Positions 6,631 to 13,426 of a stretch of 13,800 nucleotides of DNA are shown piece after piece. Position 1 is the stretch's first letter. Each line of letters opens with the position of its first letter. The notes under the pieces are model-generated. The model had not been told where the DNA came from and made no database searches. It saw only the letters and a list, made by a program, of their open reading frames with translations. The DNA comes from Clostridiales bacterium (GTDB taxonomy: Bacteria; Bacillota; Clostridia; Oscillospirales; Oscillospiraceae), in NCBI GenBank assembly GCA_009774055.1, contig VSNB01000067.1, positions 1-13,800 of the forward strand. Reading direction: 5' to 3'. The translations under genes and the position numbers were made by a program.

Positions 6631-7887
6631 CTACCGTACCTGCCCGTCCCCCGTTATCACATACTGGTAGGAGCACAGCTCCTCCAGTCCCATGGGGCCC
6701 CGGGCGTGGAGCTTCTGGGTGGAGATGCCCATCTCACAGCCCAGGCCGAACTCTCCGCCGTCGGTAAACCGGGTGGACACGTTCCAGTACACCGCCGCGC
6801 TGTCCACCAGGGCGATAAAGTCCGCCGCCGTCCGGGCGTTGGAGGTGACGATACAGTCGCTGTGGCCGGTGGAGTGGGCGGCGATATGGGCGGCGGCCTC
6901 CTCCGCGCCGTCCACCACGCCTACGGCCAGGATGTAGTCCAGAAACTCCGTATCGAAGTCCGCCTCTCCCGCCGGGACGCCGTTGATGGCGGCCGCGGCG
7001 GACTTGTCCAGCCGCAGCTCCACCGGCTGGAGTCCCTTGGCCGCCCGGTCCTCCGTCAGCCGCTTTTTCAGCAGGGGAAGGAAGGCTTCGGCAATGTCCC
7101 GGTGGACCAGACAGACCTCCGCCGCGTTGCACACGCTGGGGCGGCTGGTTTTGGCGTTGTCAATGATGCGGAGCGCCATGTCCGCCTCTGCGTCCCTGTC
7201 CACATAGATGTGGCAGATGCCGGTGCCAGTCTGGATGCAGGGCACCAGGGCGTTTTCCACGCAGGACCGGATCAGTCCCGCTCCGCCCCGGGGGATCAGC
7301 AGGTCCACCAGTCCCACGGCGGTCATGAGCTCCCGGGCGGACTGCCGGGTGATGTCCTGGACCAGGCTCACCGCTTCCCGGGGAAGGCCAGCCGCCGCCA
7401 GGCCCTCCCGCAGGGCATCCACAATGGCGCATGCGGACCGGAAGGCCTCCTTCCCGCCCCGGAGTACGCAGACGTTCCCGCTTTTCAGCGCCAGGGCGGC
7501 GGCATCCGAGGTGACGTTGGGACGGCTCTCGTAGATAATGGCCACCACGCCCATGGGGACGGAAACCTTCCGGATAACGATGCCGTTGGGCCGCTCCACG
7601 ACGCCCAGGACCTTCCCCACCGGGTCCGGCAGGGCGGCCACCTGACGGAGGCCCTCGGCCATGCCGGCGATCCGCTCCTCCGTCAGGGCCAGCCGGTCCA
7701 GCATCACCTCGCCGACCCGACCGCTGGCGGCCTCCATGTCCCCGGCATTGGCGGCCAGGATGGCGGCGCGGTCCGCCCATAGGCGGTCCGCCATGGCCCG
7801 CAGGGCGGCGTTCTTCCGCTCTGTGTCCGCTCTCTGAAGGGCGGGGCGGGCCGCTCGGGCGGCCCGCAGGATCTCCTGGGTAGTCAT
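6631..7887 (-). CDS. proA: Gamma-glutamyl phosphate reductase
   Basis: Second enzyme of proline synthesis: it reduces gamma-glutamyl phosphate with NADPH to glutamate semialdehyde in the cytoplasm. The 418-residue length is normal. Family blocks seen include VPMGVVAIIYESRPNVTSDA (about 110-129), VCVLRGGKEA (139-148), the catalytic cysteine in TGTGICHIYVD (Cys225), and the C-terminal signature with AAHSTGHSDCIVT. The start is the ATG at 7887, which overlaps the proB stop as ATGA, a sign of translational coupling; an open frame continues upstream to 8013 but lies inside proB. The product of ProA cyclises and is finished by ProC, which is not in this window. Confidence 0.97.
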   Translation of the reverse strand: MTTQEILRAARAARPALQRADTERKNAALRAMADRLWADRAAILAANAGDMEAASGRVGEVMLDRLALTEERIAGMAEGLRQVAALPDPVGKVLGVVERPNGIVIRKVSVPMGVVAIIYESRPNVTSDAAALALKSGNVCVLRGGKEAFRSACAIVDALREGLAAAGLPREAVSLVQDITRQSARELMTAVGLVDLLIPRGGAGLIRSCVENALVPCIQTGTGICHIYVDRDAEADMALRIIDNAKTSRPSVCNAAEVCLVHRDIAEAFLPLLKKRLTEDRAAKGLQPVELRLDKSAAAAINGVPAGEADFDTEFLDYILAVGVVDGAEEAAAHIAAHSTGHSDCIVTSNARTAADFIALVDSAAVYWNVSTRFTDGGEFGLGCEMGISTQKLHARGPMGLEELCSYQYVITGDGQVR

Positions 7888-8669
7888 AGCGTATCCCCTC
7901 CTGTCGTTTTCCCGAAAAAACGGGTGCCCACGGCCTCGCCGGCCGCGATGCGGTACAGGTCCTCCGGCCTCTGGCCGTTGGTGATGATCATGTCGCAGCC
8001 TGCGGCCATGCACATGCTGGCGGCCCGGAGCTTGGTAACCATGCCGCCGGTGCCCAGCTCGCTGCCCGCGCCGTCCGCCAGGGCCAGGACCTCCTCCGTC
8101 AGCTCGTGAACCTCGCCGATGAGCCGGGCGTCCGGGTCCTTCCGGGGGTCGGCTGTGTACAGCCCCTCGATGTCGCTCATGAGCACCAGCAGGTCCGCCT
8201 GGATGTTGACAGCGGCGATGGCGGCCAGGGTGTCGTTGTCCCCCACGGCAATTTCACTGGTGGCGACGGTGTCGTTTTCGTTGATCACCGGCAGCGCCCC
8301 CAGCTCCAGCAGGCGGAACATGGTGCTGCGGAAGTTTTCCCTTCGTCCGGGGTCCTCCACATCGGCGCCGGTCAGCAGGATCTGGGCCACGGTGTGGTTG
8401 TATTCGGAGAAAAGCTTGTCGTAAATATACATCAGTTCGCACTGCCCCACGGCGGCCAGGGCCTGCTTGGAGGGAATGTCGTCAGGCTTCCGGGTCAGGT
8501 TCATTTTCCCCACGCCCATGGCGATGGCGCCGGAGGAGACTAAAATCAGCTCGTGGCCGGCGTTTTTCAGATCGCTCATCACCTTGCAGAGCAGCTCCGC
8601 CCGGCGGATGTTCAGCTTCCCCGTGGCGTGGGTCAGGGTGGAGGTTCCCAGCTTTACCACAATCCTCAT
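7884..8669 (-). CDS. proB: Glutamate 5-kinase, short form without PUA domain
   Basis: First enzyme of proline synthesis: it phosphorylates glutamate with ATP. The 261 residues contain the amino-acid kinase core: KLGTSTLT at the N-terminus, LVSSGAIAMG, the glutamate-site motif PVINENDTVA, VGDNDTLAA, and LMSDIEGLYTADP. The protein ends soon after this core. The C-terminal PUA domain of the long enzymes (about 367 residues in E. coli) is absent; short forms are known, so this is not necessarily a truncation. Start: ATG at 8669 with GAGGAG nine bases upstream. It is first in the operon, with proA ATGA-coupled behind it. The leader is only about 25 bases, too short for the proline T-box found before some Firmicute proline genes. 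Confidence 0.96.
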   Translation of the reverse strand: MRIVVKLGTSTLTHATGKLNIRRAELLCKVMSDLKNAGHELILVSSGAIAMGVGKMNLTRKPDDIPSKQALAAVGQCELMYIYDKLFSEYNHTVAQILLTGADVEDPGRRENFRSTMFRLLELGALPVINENDTVATSEIAVGDNDTLAAIAAVNIQADLLVLMSDIEGLYTADPRKDPDARLIGEVHELTEEVLALADGAGSELGTGGMVTKLRAASMCMAAGCDMIITNGQRPEDLYRIAAGEAVGTRFFGKTTGGDTL

Positions 8670-8678
8670 ATTTTTTCA

Positions 8679-8728
8679 CTCCTCTTGGTATTTTTATAGA
8701 TTATAGCACAGGCGCGGAGAAAAGGAAA
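8679..8728 (-). promoter_or_regulatory. proBA promoter, extended -10 type
   Basis: On the minus strand TGCTATAAT (TATAAT at 8705-8700) gives a consensus extended -10 element. The best -35 at 17 bases is TTTCCT, a poor match, as is common with extended -10 promoters. The ribosome binding site GAGGAG (8684-8679) follows closely. Confidence 0.7.
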
Positions 8729-8821
8729 TTCACAATTGCCACAGTTTCTGTCCCGCAAGAGGGGGAATTTCGTGTGATTTGCGTCATGTTCCGCCGCCGC
8801 CGGTCCTCCGGGCGGGGCCAG

Positions 8822-8850
8822 AGCCCGCAGGTTCCCGCCGGGGCTTTTTT
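8822..8850 (+). terminator. Intrinsic terminator upstream of the lysis genes
   Basis: AGCCC (8822-8826) pairs with GGGCT (8841-8845), with a weaker inner helix, followed directly by T6 (8845-8850). No plus-strand gene ends within 2 kb upstream, so it would act either on stray transcripts or as a leader attenuator of the cassette that begins at 8995. Confidence 0.5.
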
Positions 8851-8898
8851 CCGCATGGGGCATATACTGCCAGTGGAGCGCGTTTATTTTTTCCGGCG

Positions 8899-8918
8899 GT
8901 TGCCCTCCGGAGGGCAAC
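8899..8918. repeat. Perfect 20-bp palindrome
   Basis: GTTGCCCTCC is followed immediately by its exact reverse complement. It may be a protein-binding operator or an RNA hairpin with a tight CCGG loop. It lies 76 bases before the first lysis gene. Confidence 0.6.
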
Positions 8919-8994
8919 TTCACCCCCTTTTCCCGGCATAGCTGTAGGGCGCTTTGCGCCGTACCATCCCGCAGGAAAGGAGGTGAACCAAATC

Positions 8995-9321
8995 ATGCCC
9001 GAAAAAAGTACGGAGTCCTGTCCCGACCTGGCCCGGCTGGAGCGGCAGGTGAAGGAGCTGCAGCGGCAGAACGGCGAGGACCACAAGGAGATCCGGGACC
9101 GCCTGAGCAAGGCGGAAATGACCAACGCCGTCCAGAACGAGCGGTACGACGCCATCCTGGGAAAGCTGGAGGAGCTGAGCAGAAAGCACGACAGCCTGAC
9201 CAGGAAGCTGGAGGAGCTGGAGGCCAAACCGGGGCGGCGCTGGGAGAGTCTGGCGGAAAAGGCGGTCTGGGCGGTATGCGCGGCGGTGATCGCCTTTCTG
9301 CTGGGAGGCATGGGACTGTGA
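8995..9321 (+). CDS. XhlA-like phage lysis accessory protein (coiled coil plus C-terminal membrane anchor)
   Basis: This 108-residue protein starts with ATG at 8995 behind AAAGGAGGTG. Residues about 10-80 are charged and heptad-like (LARLERQVKELQRQNGEDHK, later LGKLEELSRKHDSLTRKLEEL), predicting a coiled coil. One hydrophobic helix (about 87-107, AVWAVCAAVIAFLLGGMGL) ends the chain. This layout matches the haemolysin XhlA/phage holin-accessory type found before holin genes in Bacillus and clostridial prophages. It is the first gene of a three-gene cassette; the next starts 45 bases downstream. Family assignment is by architecture, not by a diagnostic motif. Confidence 0.7.
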   Translation: MPEKSTESCPDLARLERQVKELQRQNGEDHKEIRDRLSKAEMTNAVQNERYDAILGKLEELSRKHDSLTRKLEELEAKPGRRWESLAEKAVWAVCAAVIAFLLGGMGL

Positions 9322-9366
9322 CTGCAGGCAATATGCGCGCTCCGGCGCGGAAGAGGAGGAGTGTAC

Positions 9367-9576
9367 GTGAATGAAACCATTTTGCGGCGCCTGGGCAATC
9401 TGCTCAGCGTCAAATCCCTGGTGACCCTGATCCTCACCGCCGTGTTCGCCGTCATGGCGGTCAGGCAGGATATCTCCCAGGAATTCATGACCATCTATGC
9501 GGTGATCATTGCTTTTTATTTCGGCACCCAGGCCAGAAAGACCCGGGAGGGGGAGGGCGGCAATGGGCAGAGTTGA
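9367..9576 (+). CDS. Small holin-like membrane protein
   Basis: Predicted 69 residues. GTG at 9367 is preferred over GTG at 9361 because the GGAGG at 9355-9359 is at a proper distance only for the former. Two hydrophobic segments, LVTLILTAVFAVMAV and FMTIYAVIIAFYFG, are separated by a short polar turn, and the tail is charged (RKTREGEGG). The overall form, including LLSVKSLVTLI and IIAFYFGTQ, is familiar from small holins of clostridial prophages. It would make the membrane holes that let the endolysin reach the wall. The endolysin start codon lies inside its 3' end, overlapping by 14 bases, so the two are probably co-translated. Confidence 0.7.
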   Translation: MNETILRRLGNLLSVKSLVTLILTAVFAVMAVRQDISQEFMTIYAVIIAFYFGTQARKTREGEGGNGQS

Positions 9577-10210
9577 GGACGTGCTGGCCGCCGCCCGGGG
9601 CCAGCTGGGGGTGACCGAGAGCCCCAAGGGGTCCAACCGGACTCCCTTCGGGGCCTGGTACGGCCTGGACGGGTATCCCTGGTGCATGATGTTCGTCCAG
9701 TGGTGCTTTGATCAGGCGGGCCTGCCCCTGCCCTGCCGGACCGCCAGCTGCTCAGAGCTGCTGGGCTGGTACCGGAAGCAGCGGAAGGAGCAGGTCGCCG
9801 CAAGCCCCCTGCCGGGGGATATTGTGATCTATACCTTCGGACACACCGGCATTGTGGAGAGCGCCGACGCGGGAACGGTGACGGCGATTGAGGGCAACAC
9901 CTCTCCCGGCAGCAAGGGCAGCCAATCCAACGGCGGCGGCGTATACCGCCGGACCAGGGACCGGAAGCTGGCGTCGGCCTTCCTCCGGCCCTACGAGGAG
10001 AAGAAGGAGGAGGACGAGATGACCGGAAAAGAGATTTATGACGCCCTGCAGGCGTACCTGGCTCAGGAGGCCGTGCCCGCCTGGGCCAAGGAGGAGCTGG
10101 AGGAGGCGGCGCGCCTGGGCGTCACCGATGGGAAAAATCCCATGGAGCTGATTCCCAGGTACCAGGCAGCGATTATGGCGCTGCGGGCGGTTCGGGGAAA
10201 GGAGGATTGA
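9563..10210 (+). CDS. CHAP-type endolysin with C-terminal repeat-like binding domain
   Basis: Predicted 215-residue peptidoglycan hydrolase. Residues about 3-143 match a CHAP domain: the catalytic cysteine in YPWCMMFVQWC (Cys41), histidine in FGHTGIVES (His94) and IEGNTS (Glu110/Asn112). A Lys/Glu-rich linker (145-155) leads to a small C-terminal domain (about 156-212) with WAKEELEEAARLGVTDGKNP and PRYQAAIMALRAV, a form shared with clostridial phage amidases and resembling an SLH-type unit. No signal peptide is present, in keeping with holin-dependent release. Start: ATG at 9563 with GGGAGGGCGG just upstream; the frame extends to 9509 inside the holin gene. It is the last gene of the cassette and is followed by a strong terminator. 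Confidence 0.88.
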   Translation: MGRVEDVLAAARGQLGVTESPKGSNRTPFGAWYGLDGYPWCMMFVQWCFDQAGLPLPCRTASCSELLGWYRKQRKEQVAASPLPGDIVIYTFGHTGIVESADAGTVTAIEGNTSPGSKGSQSNGGGVYRRTRDRKLASAFLRPYEEKKEEDEMTGKEIYDALQAYLAQEAVPAWAKEELEEAARLGVTDGKNPMELIPRYQAAIMALRAVRGKED

Positions 10211-10224
10211 CGCGGCAGCGGATG

Positions 10225-10258
10225 GCCGGCGGGATTTTTCCCGCCGGCTGGTTTTATT
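10225..10258 (+). terminator. Strong intrinsic terminator of the lysis cassette
   Basis: A perfect 10-bp stem, GCCGGCGGGA with TCCCGCCGGC (10225-10234 and 10239-10248), is followed by TGGTTTTATT. It begins 14 bases after the endolysin stop codon. Confidence 0.9.
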
Positions 10259-10259
10259 G

Positions 10260-10490
10260 ATTTATTATTGAGATGCGAAAGTTTAAAAGAGCCAGATGCG
10301 CTTCAATTTTGGTGTTTTGGGAAAATAGGACGAGGAACTTGGGCCAAAGTACCGCTATTCCTTCCGAACCGAAGGGGCGGAAGGAATATTTGCCATGTTT
10401 TGCGGTTGCCGCTGTTTACAGCGGCGAGCAAAACGGCTTGCATCAAAGGTATTATTTCCGAGCTTTAAGCGTGGAAATAAGATAAAAATG
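10260..10490. other. AT-richer structured element, possible small RNA
   Basis: This gene-free stretch is clearly poorer in GC than everything around it and holds three strong stem-loops: TATTCCTTCCG/CGGAAGGAATA (10356-10366 with 10378-10388, 11 bp); a nested hairpin of GTTTTGC/GCAAAAC (10397-10403 with 10428-10434) around GCCGCTG/CAGCGGC with a TTTA loop (10408-10414 with 10419-10425), extendable by GCC/GGC (10392-10394 with 10435-10437); and TTATTTCC/GGAAATAA (10452-10459 with 10473-10480). GATGCG occurs twice near its left end. Open frames across it have no ribosome binding site and unlikely composition. It could be a non-coding RNA or a small mobile palindromic element. No family recognised and strand unclear. 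Confidence 0.45.
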
Positions 10491-10519
10491 GACTCCCCTG
10501 CCTGCCCGGTAATCCCCTC

Positions 10520-10565
10520 TTGTCAGCGCGCCTGGTTTGCGGTAAAATAGGGGGCGGAAAGGGGG
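10520..10565 (+). promoter_or_regulatory. Promoter and ribosome binding site of the AraC-type gene
   Basis: TTGTCA (10520-10525), a 17-base spacer and TAAAAT (10543-10548) form a good sigma-A promoter. Transcription would start near 10555, leaving a leader of about 17 bases with GGAAAGGGGG just before the ATG. Confidence 0.75.
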
Positions 10566-10571
10566 CCCTGT

Positions 10572-11420
10572 ATGCTGTTTCTCAACGAGTGGCTGCACGA
10601 CGACGTACTGCCCGGCAAGATTGTGTTCAACCAGGATCCGTATCAACATCTGCCCATCCATTGGCACCGGAGTCTGGAGCTGTGTTATTTTCTCCAGGGG
10701 GGATTTCCTTCCATCGTGGGCGACCGGCGGCGTTTCGTACAGAACGGCGACCTTATCCTGGTCAACAGCGGCGAGATACACTGCCACGGGGACGGCCCGG
10801 TGGGGGAGCATTGCGGTATTCTGCTGGTGGCCAATATGGATTTCTGGGGCGGCTTTTGTCCGGAGCTGAGCCGGCTGTCCTTTGACCTGGAAATGTGCCC
10901 CCAACAGCTTCCGGCGCTGAAGGAGCAGATGCACGTGCTTTACGAGGCCAGCCTGGCCCTCCACACCGGGCGCGAGCCCGGCGCGGCCTGGGAATCGCTG
11001 CGCATCTATGGACAGATCTGCCAGGTGTACTATACGCTGACCAAATACTTCAGCCGGCCCCGTCCGGAGGAGGCGGGACATCAGACCCTCCCCGGCAGCT
11101 CCGGTATCCGGGAGATCATCCGGTATATCAACGAGCGGTACACCGAGCCCATGACGCTCCAGGACATTGCGGACCACTTTTCCATCTCCCGGGAGCACCT
11201 GTCCCGGATTTTCCGCAAGCAGCTGGGGCTGACGGTAAAGGAGTATCTGTGCAGCGTCCGCCTGACCCATGCCTGCCAGCTGCTGTCCCATACGGAGAAG
11301 TCCACCATCGACATCGCCATGGAGTCCGGCTTCCCGGATCTCCGGGCGCTTACCCGGGAATTCAAGGCCATGTACCATATGACGCCGAAGGAGTACCAGA
11401 GAAAGAAAAACTGCGAGTAA
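10572..11420 (+). CDS. AraC-family transcriptional regulator with N-terminal cupin domain
   Basis: This 282-residue protein is the usual length for the family. Residues about 20-90 look like the cupin effector domain (PIHWHRSLELCYFLQGG, then GDLILVNSGEIHCHG). The C-terminal hundred residues contain the two helix-turn-helix motifs: TLQDIADHFSISREHLSRIF with the following RKQLG, and the second with TIDIAMESGF followed by ALTREFKAMYHMTPKEYQRK. Such proteins often sense sugars or their derivatives and regulate a neighbouring operon, but no sugar-use genes lie next to it, so its target is unknown. It stands alone between an upstream terminator/structured element and a downstream bidirectional hairpin. 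The start is supported by promoter distance and the ribosome binding site. Confidence 0.92.
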   Translation: MLFLNEWLHDDVLPGKIVFNQDPYQHLPIHWHRSLELCYFLQGGFPSIVGDRRRFVQNGDLILVNSGEIHCHGDGPVGEHCGILLVANMDFWGGFCPELSRLSFDLEMCPQQLPALKEQMHVLYEASLALHTGREPGAAWESLRIYGQICQVYYTLTKYFSRPRPEEAGHQTLPGSSGIREIIRYINERYTEPMTLQDIADHFSISREHLSRIFRKQLGLTVKEYLCSVRLTHACQLLSHTEKSTIDIAMESGFPDLRALTREFKAMYHMTPKEYQRKKNCE

Positions 11421-11421
11421 A

Positions 11422-11486
11422 AGAACCTGTATGCGTGGTCCAAAGCGCCGCCTGCGCGGTGTCCTTGAATCGTGCATACAGGTTCT
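11422..11486. terminator. 65-nt stem-loop with 13-bp perfect arms, probable bidirectional terminator
   Basis: AGAACCTGTATGC (11422-11434) and GCATACAGGTTCT (11474-11486) pair perfectly around a loop with its own inner GCGC/GCGC pairing. It starts two bases after the AraC-gene stop codon and faces the 3' end of the convergent nrdG. On the minus strand it is followed by TTTT; on the plus strand the T-tract is weaker. The long loop is unusual for a simple terminator. Confidence 0.55.
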
Positions 11487-11518
11487 GAATGATCTCTCTA
11501 AAAATTTTCAAAAGACGG

Positions 11519-12010
11519 TCAGTCCGGCCGGACGACCGCCCCGCCGGCGGCCAGGGAGGCGGGCACGTCAATAACCCGCTGGTTCCGGCTGCCCCGCCAG
11601 GGGAGGGAGAGGGTCCGCTGCTCCAGCAGGAAGGGACCGTCGATGAGCACGTCCAGCTCCGACAAAAGGGCCTTCTGCGCCTCCGTGCCCTGGTCCCGCA
11701 GATATTCGAAGGTCCAGCCGGAGTAGGCCCACACGTTCAGATGGTGGGCATGGGCAATTTTCGCCAGTGCCAGACAGGACTCCGGCTGGGCGAAGGGATC
11801 GCCCCCGGAGAGGGTGAGGCCGTCGGTGAGGGGGTTTTTCAGCAGCTCCCCGGACACCTCCTCCACCGTCATTTCCCTTCCGCCGTCCGGGTCGTGGCTG
11901 TCCGGGTTGTGGCAGCCGGGGCAATGGTGGGGACAGCCCTGGACGAAGCAGGCAAAACGGAAGCCGGGCCCGTCCACAATGGAGTCCTGCACGAAACCGT
12001 AAATTTTCAT
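11519..12010 (-). CDS. nrdG: Anaerobic ribonucleotide reductase activating protein (radical SAM)
   Basis: Predicted 163 residues, normal for NrdG (about 155-170). It uses S-adenosylmethionine and a 4Fe-4S cluster to form the glycyl radical on NrdD in anaerobic dNTP synthesis. The cluster motif is CPHHCPGCHN (Cys26, Cys30, Cys33; the C-x3-C-x2-C spacing of radical SAM enzymes), preceded by the NrdG-typical DGPGFRFACFVQGC and followed by GLTLSGGDPF. ATG at 12010 is chosen; a TTG stands directly before it at 12013. There is no clear ribosome binding site, and the start lies six bases after the DegV-type gene stop, so translation is probably coupled. nrdD, the usual partner gene, is not next to it. 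Confidence 0.93.
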   Translation of the reverse strand: MKIYGFVQDSIVDGPGFRFACFVQGCPHHCPGCHNPDSHDPDGGREMTVEEVSGELLKNPLTDGLTLSGGDPFAQPESCLALAKIAHAHHLNVWAYSGWTFEYLRDQGTEAQKALLSELDVLIDGPFLLEQRTLSLPWRGSRNQRVIDVPASLAAGGAVVRPD

Positions 12011-12016
12011 CAATGC

Positions 12017-12883
12017 TTACTTGTGCTTTCCCTGGAAGAACAGCGCGATCACGCCCGCGCCGGTATGGTTGCCGATCACCGGGCCTACGTAATTGATCAC
12101 CAGCTTGTCCACCGGATATTTGGCCTTGATCGCTTCGCCCAGCGCATGGACCTCGTCGAAGCAGTCGCCGTGGCTGATGAACACCACCGAGGGATCGTCC
12201 ACCAGCTCGTCCATTTTCTCCAGCAGGGCGTTGACGGATGCCTTCCGGCCCCGGACCTTGCTGACAGGGATCAAGCGGCCCTCATCGTCTACGTGGAGCA
12301 CCGGCTTCATTTGCAGCATGGTGCCGAACAGGGCTGCGGCAGCGGATACCCGCCCGCCCCGCTTCAGGTGATACAGATCGTCCACAGTAAACCAGTGGCT
12401 GATATGGCTTTTCCGCTCCTCCACAAAGTCGCGGAGCTCCTCCAGCGTCCTGCCCTTCCGCTTTTCCAGTACGGCCAGGTAGACCAGCAGGCCCTGGCCC
12501 AGGGAAGCCGCCCGGCTGTCGCACAACAGGATCTTGCTGCCGGGATGGGCTGCCATCACGTCCTCCGCCGCAATGCGGGCGGACTGGTAAGTAGTGGAAA
12601 GGGCGGAGGAGAAGGAGATGCACAGGATATCCTTTCCCTGTCCGACCAGAGCGGTCATGGTTTCGGCAAACACCGCCACGTTGATGGCGGAGGTAGTGCC
12701 CAGCGCGCCGCTGCGCATTTTGTTATAGAAATCCTTGGGATCAATATCCCGGTTGTCCGGATAATTAAAATATTCCCTGCCCTCCATCACGAAGCTGAGG
12801 GGCAGGACGTCGAGCTCCAGCTCAGATACCAGATCGGCCGGCAGGTCGCTGCAGCTGTCGGTCAGAATCACATAATCTCTCAC
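12017..12883 (-). CDS. DegV-family fatty-acid-binding protein (FakB-like)
   Basis: This 288-residue protein has the family layout: N-terminal VILTDSCSDLPADLV, the ligand-site region GTTSAINVAVF (about 62-72), CISFSSALSTTYQSA, ILLCDSRAASLGQGLLV, and a C-terminal domain with KRGGRVSAAAALFGTMLQMKPVL and VIGNHTGAGVIALFF. DegV/FakB proteins bind a fatty acid and present it to the kinase FakA for phosphorylation and entry into phospholipid synthesis. No fakA gene is seen here. The start is GTG at 12883, with AAGGAG seven bases upstream. It lies six bases ahead of nrdG, and the two probably form one transcript, though their functions are not obviously linked. Confidence 0.9.
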   Translation of the reverse strand: MRDYVILTDSCSDLPADLVSELELDVLPLSFVMEGREYFNYPDNRDIDPKDFYNKMRSGALGTTSAINVAVFAETMTALVGQGKDILCISFSSALSTTYQSARIAAEDVMAAHPGSKILLCDSRAASLGQGLLVYLAVLEKRKGRTLEELRDFVEERKSHISHWFTVDDLYHLKRGGRVSAAAALFGTMLQMKPVLHVDDEGRLIPVSKVRGRKASVNALLEKMDELVDDPSVVFISHGDCFDEVHALGEAIKAKYPVDKLVINYVGPVIGNHTGAGVIALFFQGKHK

Positions 12884-12948
12884 ACGGGTTCTCCTTTCAT
12901 CAGAAGCGATAACAAACGGGCGGCTGCGGCATACAAACCACCTATCAT

Positions 12949-12976
12949 ATTATAGCATATTTTTCCGGGAGCGCAA
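12949..12976 (-). promoter_or_regulatory. Promoter of the degV-type/nrdG transcript, extended -10
   Basis: On the minus strand TGCTATAAT (TATAAT at 12954-12949) follows TTGCGC with a 16-base spacer. It is the same extended -10 form seen at proBA. The leader to the GTG start is about 60 bases and shows no obvious structure. Confidence 0.65.
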
Positions 12977-13004
12977 GAGGCAAATGGGCCGGCTGTCCTG
13001 CCCG

Positions 13005-13322
13005 TTATCCCTTTTCCCCCAGGTCGCGGATTACCTGCAGAATATGCTCCGCCTGGAGGGGCGTGAGCTTCTGCAGCTCCCGCGTGAGATCCTTTGCGCC
13101 GCGGGGCGAAAGGACGTCCGCGTCAAAAAATTCCCTGGGCGTTACGTCAAGGTATTCGCAGATATACAGAAATCCCGCCATGGAGGGCAGCGTCCGGCGG
13201 TTTTCGATCTTGTTGATATAGCTCTCGCTCTGGCCCAGCGACAGGCTCATATCCCGGGCGGAAACGTTCCGCTGCGTCCGCAGTTCCGCGATCCGCTCCG
13301 GAATCCAGCTTAAATAGTCCAC
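13005..13322 (-). CDS. XRE/Cro-type helix-turn-helix regulator
   Basis: This 105-residue protein has a Cro/CI-type domain at about 8-65: IAELRTQRNVSARDMSLSLG, then SESYINKIENRRTLPSMAGF, followed by ICEYLDVTPREFF. The remaining 40 residues (LTRELQKLTPLQAEHILQVI) form a helical tail. The start is GTG at 13322, with GGGGGTGAAGG before it. It is divergent from a short lipoprotein gene, and the region between holds repeated AGTATA boxes that may be its operators. No strong terminator separates it from the degV-type gene 121 bases downstream, so some read-through is possible. Its target is unknown. Confidence 0.88.
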   Translation of the reverse strand: MDYLSWIPERIAELRTQRNVSARDMSLSLGQSESYINKIENRRTLPSMAGFLYICEYLDVTPREFFDADVLSPRGAKDLTRELQKLTPLQAEHILQVIRDLGEKG

Positions 13323-13346
13323 ACCTTCACCCCCAGCTCTGCATAT

Positions 13347-13426
13347 AGTATAAATCCAGTATAGTCGGGAAATGCGGAAAATTAAGATTTATTTCTCTTT
13401 ACAAAAGGACTTGTAGTATATATAAT
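13347..13426 (+). promoter_or_regulatory. Strong promoter of the short lipoprotein gene with AGTATA boxes
   Basis: TTTACA (13398-13403), a 17-base spacer and TATAAT (13421-13426) are nearly consensus. AGTATA occurs at 13347-13352, 13358-13363 (11 bases apart, one helical turn) and 13415-13420, the last directly abutting the -10 box. The XRE-type protein encoded next door is the obvious candidate to bind them. On the minus strand, TATACT at two of these boxes could serve as -10 for the XRE gene, but no good -35 is seen. Confidence 0.65.

Larger units (their letters stand above)
8706..8994 (+). other. Structured leader region before the lysis cassette
   Basis: This gene-free gap holds three plus-strand hairpins: a terminator-like one (8822-8850), a perfect 20-bp palindrome (8899-8918) and GGCGC/GCGCC with a TTT loop (8948-8960), followed by a very strong AAAGGAGGTG ribosome binding site. 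I found no convincing plus-strand -35/-10 pair. The layout suggests a transcript whose extension into the lysis genes may be controlled, but no known riboswitch class was recognised. Confidence 0.4.

Noticed and set aside
6541..7782. 413-residue open frame on the plus strand
   Set aside because: It is antisense to proA, which is certain from its motifs.
9509..9562. Upstream extension of the endolysin
   Set aside because: It lies inside the holin gene; ATG at 9563 has a ribosome binding site and gives a normal CHAP N-terminus.
10268..10485. Two small overlapping open frames (66 and 70 residues)
   Set aside because: They run through the AT-rich hairpin element, lack ribosome binding sites, and their products look non-protein-like.
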